NCBI GenBank assembly: GCA_011522945.1
Contig: WTHY01000150.1
Span: forward strand, 1 to 38,448
Reading direction: 5' to 3'
Source of the DNA: Alphaproteobacteria bacterium
GTDB taxonomy: Bacteria; Pseudomonadota; Alphaproteobacteria; Puniceispirillales; Puniceispirillaceae
DNA length: 38,448 nt
Shown: positions 33,358 through 38,448 of the stretch, piece by piece
Layout of the letters: the number at the start of each line of letters is the position of its first letter
How positions within the stretch are numbered: the stretch's first letter is position 1
Position numbers and translations under genes: made by a program
Notes under the pieces: generated by a model
Seen by the model: only the letters and a program-made list of their open reading frames with translations
Told to the model about the DNA's origin: nothing
The model's database searches: none

Positions 33358-34445
33358 GGGATTGGCCGAATTGAATCTTCTAACAGCGGTGAATAGACAA
33401 ATCGCGCCCAGATATTCAAAACCTCTATCATATCATCTGATAGATTTTTGAACCCCCATTGCTCATAGGCATGCACAGCTAACTCTGTATTATTTGTCTT
33501 AAGCGCCTCATGTAAATCGATAACGCCGCCGACAAAATGCGGCGGAAAAATGCGGATACAGCCGAAATCCATGAGGTTGACACTTAAGTCAGGCCGTACC
33601 GAATAATTGCCCATATGCGGGTCGCCATGAATGACGCCATAGAAATAAAAAGGCACATACCAGGCTTTGAACATATTTACAGCGAGCTGGTTTCGGTCCT
33701 CCTGAGATGGGTCAGTGCTGAGGAAATCCATCAGCTTTTTCCCCTCCACCCAGCGCATTGTCAGAGCGCGCGCTGATGTCAGCTCAGGTAAAGCTTCTGG
33801 CAGATGCACCACTGGTTCATCAGCTAGCATATGGCGATACAGAGCCATATTCTGAGCCTCTCGCCTGTAATCCAGCTCTTCTCGCAATCGTTCTGAGAGC
33901 TCGTCATAAACATCGCCAGTAGAGATAGCCTTATCAAATCTCTCATATACAGAGAAAATAAGCTTTAACTGACGCAAGTCAGCGTCAATGGCTGATGCCA
34001 TATCTGGATATTGCAACTTCACAGCTACAGGCGCACCATTCACCTCTGCTTTATGCACTTGGCCAAGGGAAGCAGCTGAGCAGGCTTGCTTGTCAAATTG
34101 CGCAAATTTTTGCTGCCAGTCATTGCCAAGTTCTGCTGCCATACGACGTTTTACAAATAACCATCCCATAGGCGGGGCATCTGCTTGAAGAGCAGATAAT
34201 TCCTCAGCATATTCGCGCGGGAGTGCCTCTGGTATGGTTGAGAGAATCTGGGCAACCTTCATCAACGGGCCTTTTAAACCACCAAGCGCCTCACGCAACT
34301 GTGCTGCATGTTTAGCTCTGTCTAGCTCGGCGCCCAGATAGCGTTCACCGGCAAGACGTGCGGCAAGGCCTGACATCGTGGTTGTGACCTGTGCATATCG
34401 CTTGATACGGCCTGTTAAAGCCGACTGACCATCATCTCGCGCCAT
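33330..34445 (-). CDS. AarF/ABC1/UbiB-family kinase, frame broken near its 3' end
   Basis: An atypical protein kinase-like ATPase of the ABC1 family, which includes UbiB/COQ8 of ubiquinone synthesis. Motifs: LKGPLMKVAQ at 57-66 (the KxGQ region), Ala-rich loop SAASLGQVH at 123-131, Lys143 in VAVKLQYP, catalytic HGDPHMGN at 273-280 and DFG at 293-295. The kinase core is complete. After Pro363 the frame runs eight non-homologous codons to a stop at 33330, while the true C-terminal region continues in the -1 frame (separate entry). The ATG overlaps the pepF stop as TAATG. COQ9 nearby supports, but does not prove, a ubiquinone role. Confidence 0.88.
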   Translation of the reverse strand: MARDDGQSALTGRIKRYAQVTTTMSGLAARLAGERYLGAELDRAKHAAQLREALGGLKGPLMKVAQILSTIPEALPREYAEELSALQADAPPMGWLFVKRRMAAELGNDWQQKFAQFDKQACSAASLGQVHKAEVNGAPVAVKLQYPDMASAIDADLRQLKLIFSVYERFDKAISTGDVYDELSERLREELDYRREAQNMALYRHMLADEPVVHLPEALPELTSARALTMRWVEGKKLMDFLSTDPSQEDRNQLAVNMFKAWYVPFYFYGVIHGDPHMGNYSVRPDLSVNLMDFGCIRIFPPHFVGGVIDLHEALKTNNTELAVHAYEQWGFKNLSDDMIEVLNIWARFVYSPLLEDSIRPIPIMAIRGVS

Positions 34446-36220
34446 TAGCTTAGTGCCTCTAACTCATCAATCATGCCTGAAATCATATCAAGCCCCTTAT
34501 GCCAAAAGGCCGGGTCTGTCGCGTCCAAATCAAATTGCTGAAGCGCCACATCATAGCGCTGTGTCCCGCCTGCAGCCAGCAAGGCCTGATAGCGCGCAAT
34601 GAAGGTCTCAGAACTATCATCTGCACCAGATTGGAAGACCTGCCAAAGCGCATTTACAAGGCAATCACCAAACGCATAAGCATAAACATAAAATGGCGTA
34701 TGAATAAAATGTGGAATATAGGCCCAGACAGGACGATAGGTTTCATCCAATATTATGCCATCGCCAAGCGCCTCTTTTTGCGTACGCATCCAAATATCAC
34801 TGATCTCATCTGGTGCAAGCTCCCCAGTGCGGCGGGCAGTATGCAAGGCTGTCTCAAAATTATGGAACGCAATTTGCCGCACCACCGTATTCAGCATATC
34901 TTCTACTTTGCCAGCCAGCAGGAAGCGTTTTGCATCAGCATCTGTTGTGCGCTCTAAGAGCTTTTGAAACGTGAGCATTTCAGCAAAAACAGAGGCTGTT
35001 TCAGCAAGTGTTAATGGCGTATCAGACATTAATAAACCCTGCTTAGCCGCAAGCACCTGATGAATGCCATGCCCCATTTCATGCGCTAATGTCATTACAT
35101 CACGCGCACGACCATCAAAATTCATGAGAATATACGGATGTGCCGACGGCACAGTGGGATGTGAAAACGCGCCACTAGCTTTCCCATCACGAATACCAGC
35201 ATCTATCCAGCCTTGTGCGAAAAATCGTCTGGCAATCTGTCCCATTTCTGGATCAAACCCGTCAAAAGCAGACAGAACAATTTCTTCTGCCTCTTCCCAG
35301 CTATAGCGTTTGTCATCATCACCAGATAGAGGCGCATTTCTATCCCACCAAGAAAGTGCCTCAAGACCACTCCAGCCTGCCTTTAGCTGATAATAACGAT
35401 GGGCAATATCGCCCATCCGGCTTGTAACAGCGTCAGCCAGCGCATCTACAACAACATCATCAACATCGTTCGCAAGATTGCGAGACGCGACCGGTCTGTC
35501 AAAGCCCCGCCACCGATCATCGACTTCCTTATCTTTGGCAATCACATTAATGATCAAACCAAAAAGACGCTGATTATCTTGCATCACCCTAGAAAGAGAC
35601 TGCCCAGCTTCTTTACGATAGGCAGGGTTAGGGCTGCTGAGATGATTCAGGATCTCAGCCTCAGAAACCTGATCGCCTTGAAAATCGAACTTCAATGCAG
35701 ATGACGTTTCATCAAACAAGCGCACCCAGGCTGACCGCCCAGATGGGCCTCTATCCACCAACATTTTTTCAAGCCTTGGTTCCAACATATGGCTTGCTGC
35801 CGCACGCACACGGCGCAGCCAGGGCTGATAATGATAAAAGCTCGGTGTCTTTAATGCTTCCTGATAGGCAGCTTCCGGCATTTGTGATAATTCAAGTTCC
35901 ACAAATAACAGAGCTGACTCTGCTTCAGATGCCTGTTCCCGCATAGTTTGATTATGTTGTGCCACTTCAGCTTTAGACATATCAGATGCAAACACCAAAT
36001 CTGCATGACACAGAATACGCCCCATTTTCTCAGATAATGTTTCGTAGCTCGCTATCATATGACCAAGCTCAGCACCTGATTTTGTTGCGACTTTACCTTC
36101 AAAATCTGCCTGCAAGGTCTTAGCTTGCGCCTGACAATCACGCATATCTGCTAAGATGGCTGGGTCGTCAATACCGCTATAAAGATCAGTTAATGTCCAT
36201 TCTGGAAGCGCTTCAGGCAT
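34445..36220 (-). CDS. pepF: Oligoendopeptidase F (M3 family)
   Basis: Cytosolic zinc metallopeptidase that cuts short peptides. 591 residues. HEMGH at 380-384 gives the zinc ligands and catalytic Glu381, with Glu407 in LTLAETAS as the likely third ligand. The N-terminus PEWTLTDLYSGIDDP is typical of the PepF/M3B group. No signal peptide is seen. It is first in a coupled pair with the ABC1 kinase (TAATG overlap). Confidence 0.95.
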   Translation of the reverse strand: MPEALPEWTLTDLYSGIDDPAILADMRDCQAQAKTLQADFEGKVATKSGAELGHMIASYETLSEKMGRILCHADLVFASDMSKAEVAQHNQTMREQASEAESALLFVELELSQMPEAAYQEALKTPSFYHYQPWLRRVRAAASHMLEPRLEKMLVDRGPSGRSAWVRLFDETSSALKFDFQGDQVSEAEILNHLSSPNPAYRKEAGQSLSRVMQDNQRLFGLIINVIAKDKEVDDRWRGFDRPVASRNLANDVDDVVVDALADAVTSRMGDIAHRYYQLKAGWSGLEALSWWDRNAPLSGDDDKRYSWEEAEEIVLSAFDGFDPEMGQIARRFFAQGWIDAGIRDGKASGAFSHPTVPSAHPYILMNFDGRARDVMTLAHEMGHGIHQVLAAKQGLLMSDTPLTLAETASVFAEMLTFQKLLERTTDADAKRFLLAGKVEDMLNTVVRQIAFHNFETALHTARRTGELAPDEISDIWMRTQKEALGDGIILDETYRPVWAYIPHFIHTPFYVYAYAFGDCLVNALWQVFQSGADDSSETFIARYQALLAAGGTQRYDVALQQFDLDATDPAFWHKGLDMISGMIDELEALS

Positions 36221-36476
36221 GTCAGTCTCTCACTATTAGTCTCACCAGATACATATGGTGTGCCTTGGTAAGAAATGAACCCCTCATGTTAGATTTCTGA
36301 GCTATGTTTTTGGCGGTATTTACACAAGAATCTGAGCCTGTCAGATATCAAAAAAATTATCGTCACGCGCCTGCCAAAATAGATGGTCTAAAAAAGTAGA
36401 ACTTGTTTCTTGCAATTAAATCCGCCTTTGACGCATCATATAGTCTAAACCATTGAGCTAGAGTAGACGTAATTAC

Positions 36477-38255
36477 ATGCCGACAGTGAACGGTTTAGGA
36501 CCGCGAGAGGACACGTTACCAGATATGTTTTTTGCCAGAGCGGCAGCTGCAGAGCAAATGCCCTTCTTGCATGAACGTCGTAATGGTGTCTGGCGCAAAA
36601 CCAGCTGGTTTAAGATGGCAGATAATGTGCTGGTCATGGCAACAGCACTCAAACAGCGGGGTATCACCCCAGGTGATCGTGTTATTCTTGTTTCGGAAAA
36701 CAGGTCAGAATGGATTGTGGCTGAATTAGCCATTATGCTTGTTGGCGCTATTTCGGTACCACTTTTTACAACAAACACAGCTACAGATTTTGAATATTTG
36801 GTTCAGGATAGTGGTGCCCGGGCAGTTATTTGCTCAACATCAAAGCTTGCTGCACAGCTATTTACGCCAGCGCAAGAGTCTGCAGGCTGTCACTTAATGG
36901 TAGTAATGGAACCTGGTCAATTACGACGTCACCCAGCCGGGCTTGCCATCGTGAATTGGGACCAGATGATGACAGAAGGGCGCAGAGGTAAGCCGAATAA
37001 CAAAACGGGCTTTCCTTCAGGCAATCCAGACGATGTCTGCTCTATACTCTACACGACTAATAATACAGATAAGCCTCGCGGGGTAATGCTCACCCATCGT
37101 TCCATCATGGCAAATTTGGCTGGATGTGAAGGGCTGCTGCGAGAAGTTGGCTTAGGACAGGATGTGTTTTTATCTATGCTGCCCTTCAGCCATGCCTATG
37201 AACATTCTGTCGGCTTATATTTTCCTATCCATCTTGGTGCCCAAATTCATATATTGCCACGTCCTGAAGCTCTGAATTCAACAATCGCAGATGTGCGCCC
37301 AACCATTATGACAACTGTTCCAAGGCTACTTGAGCTATTACGAGACAGGATCCGTCAAAATTTTGTGCAGCGTGGTGCCCTGGCACTGTTTTTATTTGAA
37401 AAAGCAATCTCACTTGGCACAAAGAAATTACAAGGTGAAACCCTAACCCTTATTGAGAGGATCCAAAATACAGCCGCAGATATATTTATTCGGCGGGCTG
37501 TGCGCGCTCGTTTAGGGGGCAGGCTGAAAGCCTTTGTATCAGGTGGCGCTGCCCTTGACCCGAGCATTGGATATTTCTTCTTGGCGCTTGGTATCAGACC
37601 TTTGCAAGGATATGGCAAGACAGAAGCATCCTCTGTTATCACTGCCAATCCACCGTCACATATAAAAATCGAGACTGTTGGGACACCCCTTGCCGGCGTC
37701 TCTGTCCAACTCACGCAAACAGGTGAATTATGTGTAAAAGGCCCACTAGTTATGGCCGGATATTGGAATGATCCTATCGGCACAAGTAAGGCCTTGCGTG
37801 ATGGCTGGTATCACACAGGTGATTTAGCAGAGATACATGAAGATGGGTATATTACGCTTACAGGACGCAAAAATGATATCATCGTCAATACAAATGGAGA
37901 GGATATCTCACCTTCAAAAGTTGAGGCTATTTTAGAAGCGCAAAGAGATATTGCCTTTGCATGCGTGTTCGGAAATAGACATCCATTTTTAACAGCTGTT
38001 ATTTGCCCGTCAGATATAGTGATACAGCAATTTGGAGATAGGCAGGAGCGCATAAAAGAGCAACTGCAAGAAGCTGTTGCCACAGCCAATGTCACCCTCT
38101 CACAAGTAGAGCGCATTCGTACCTTTATCGTTGCAGATGATATTTTTTCTCAAGAGAATAAACTACTCTCAGCATCAGGCCGGAAGCGCCGCAGCGCCAT
38201 CATCGCAGCCTATGAAGAGAGACTGATGGGTCTATATCGCCGCCCAAGACGTTAA
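36477..38255 (+). CDS. Long-chain acyl-CoA synthetase homologue with degenerate catalytic motifs
   Basis: A 592-residue adenylate-forming protein closest to the long-chain acyl-CoA synthetases (AMP-binding domain, then C-terminal swivel domain). Kept: LPFSHAYEH at 235-243, SGGAALDP, QGYGKTEAS at 377-385, WYHTGDLAE at 444-452 and GRKNDIIVNTNGEDISPSKVE at 463-483. Changed: the phosphate loop, normally YTSGTTGxPKG, reads YTTNNTDKPRG at 192-202, losing both Gly and the Ser-Gly-Thr core; and the C-terminal motif LLTPTLKxxR reads LLSASGRKRR, losing the catalytic Lys. The frame is intact, so it is either a catalytically dead or repurposed paralogue. No ribosome binding site stands out. It is alone on the strand. 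Confidence 0.85.
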   Translation: MPTVNGLGPREDTLPDMFFARAAAAEQMPFLHERRNGVWRKTSWFKMADNVLVMATALKQRGITPGDRVILVSENRSEWIVAELAIMLVGAISVPLFTTNTATDFEYLVQDSGARAVICSTSKLAAQLFTPAQESAGCHLMVVMEPGQLRRHPAGLAIVNWDQMMTEGRRGKPNNKTGFPSGNPDDVCSILYTTNNTDKPRGVMLTHRSIMANLAGCEGLLREVGLGQDVFLSMLPFSHAYEHSVGLYFPIHLGAQIHILPRPEALNSTIADVRPTIMTTVPRLLELLRDRIRQNFVQRGALALFLFEKAISLGTKKLQGETLTLIERIQNTAADIFIRRAVRARLGGRLKAFVSGGAALDPSIGYFFLALGIRPLQGYGKTEASSVITANPPSHIKIETVGTPLAGVSVQLTQTGELCVKGPLVMAGYWNDPIGTSKALRDGWYHTGDLAEIHEDGYITLTGRKNDIIVNTNGEDISPSKVEAILEAQRDIAFACVFGNRHPFLTAVICPSDIVIQQFGDRQERIKEQLQEAVATANVTLSQVERIRTFIVADDIFSQENKLLSASGRKRRSAIIAAYEERLMGLYRRPRR

Positions 38256-38448
38256 TGTTAAGAAAGCCGGTAAAACGCTGGTCTTGCCTCGCCTGACGAG
38301 TAAATCGCATAGCTACCCAGCAATATCAGACATCTCGCACTGGAAGCCTCATACACTTCCTATCTGTCATTTCAGGCAGTCCAAATTAGGGATGTCAGAC
38401 ACGTCATATTTGACATATCAGGCATCACTAACCGGCGATATCATATAC
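38256..38448. other. 3' edge of window, no gene seen
   Basis: About 190 bp past the synthetase homologue. Short TCAGACA/TCAGGCA-like words recur near 38325, 38370, 38395 and 38415 without a clear period. No gene or terminator recognised. Confidence 0.35.

Noticed and set aside
38320..38430. Possible short repeats near the right edge
   Set aside because: The TCAGACA/TCAGGCA words show no regular period and are too short to separate from chance.

Overview
The window is an ordinary-looking stretch of a bacterial chromosome, moderately AT-rich, with long and partly repetitive spacers. Its conserved blocks point to Alphaproteobacteria: murA-DUF2948-his gene-UPF0262-phosphatase-infA-maf-rng-yacG-tRNA-Phe, the divergent rpsU/COQ9 pair, TrcR (DUF1013), DUF1192, and a short-form HisG. 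Gene content and base composition would suit a marine SAR116-like lineage, but that is inference. I found no phage, plasmid, insertion sequence, CRISPR array or recognisable defence system.

Layout. 1-1822: pseudouridine breakdown operon psuK (cut by the window edge) and psuG. 2208-5234: a short-chain dehydrogenase, a tiny Cys-rich protein, periplasmic msrA and a small membrane protein, with wide spacers. 5504-7390: denD, then two divergent exported proteins of unknown role. 7797-15492: a long leftward conserved block, from a small basic protein and murA down to yacG and tRNA-Phe, interrupted between infA and maf by a putative Fe(II)/2-oxoglutarate dioxygenase with 15-bp repeats in its 5' end and past its 3' end. 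15693-17930: a TVP38-type membrane protein with a flavin disulfide oxidoreductase. 18133-20446: tRNA-Thr, trcR, a DUF1192 gene and bdhA. 20702-25826: ygfZ, an exported hypothetical, DUF3422, an MFS transporter with a small membrane partner, and a DUF3833 lipoprotein. 26101-30104: prpE, a DUF465 protein, purE and purK. 30539-38255: metA, COQ9, rpsU, an AarF/UbiB-type kinase broken by a frameshift, pepF and a long-chain acyl-CoA synthetase homologue with altered core motifs.

How they work together. Many genes are housekeeping: peptidoglycan precursor (murA), translation start and ribosome (infA, rpsU), RNA processing (rng), histidine (hisG), purines (purE, purK), methionine (metA), Fe-S cluster upkeep (ygfZ) and ubiquinone (COQ9, perhaps the kinase). 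Carbon use is shown by bdhA, prpE, denD and psuKG. Several neighbours are translationally coupled through TAATG or ATGA overlaps.

What stands out: a single-base frameshift in the kinase, an acyl-CoA synthetase homologue that has lost both its phosphate loop and its C-terminal lysine motif, repeated short tandem duplications in spacers and at gene ends (15, 14, about 60 and 101 bp), a CDGSH-like mini protein, and a divergent pair of small exported Cys proteins. I do not see convincing evidence for a new multi-gene system. Several starts were moved from the longest open frame on the basis of ribosome binding sites and family alignments recalled from memory.
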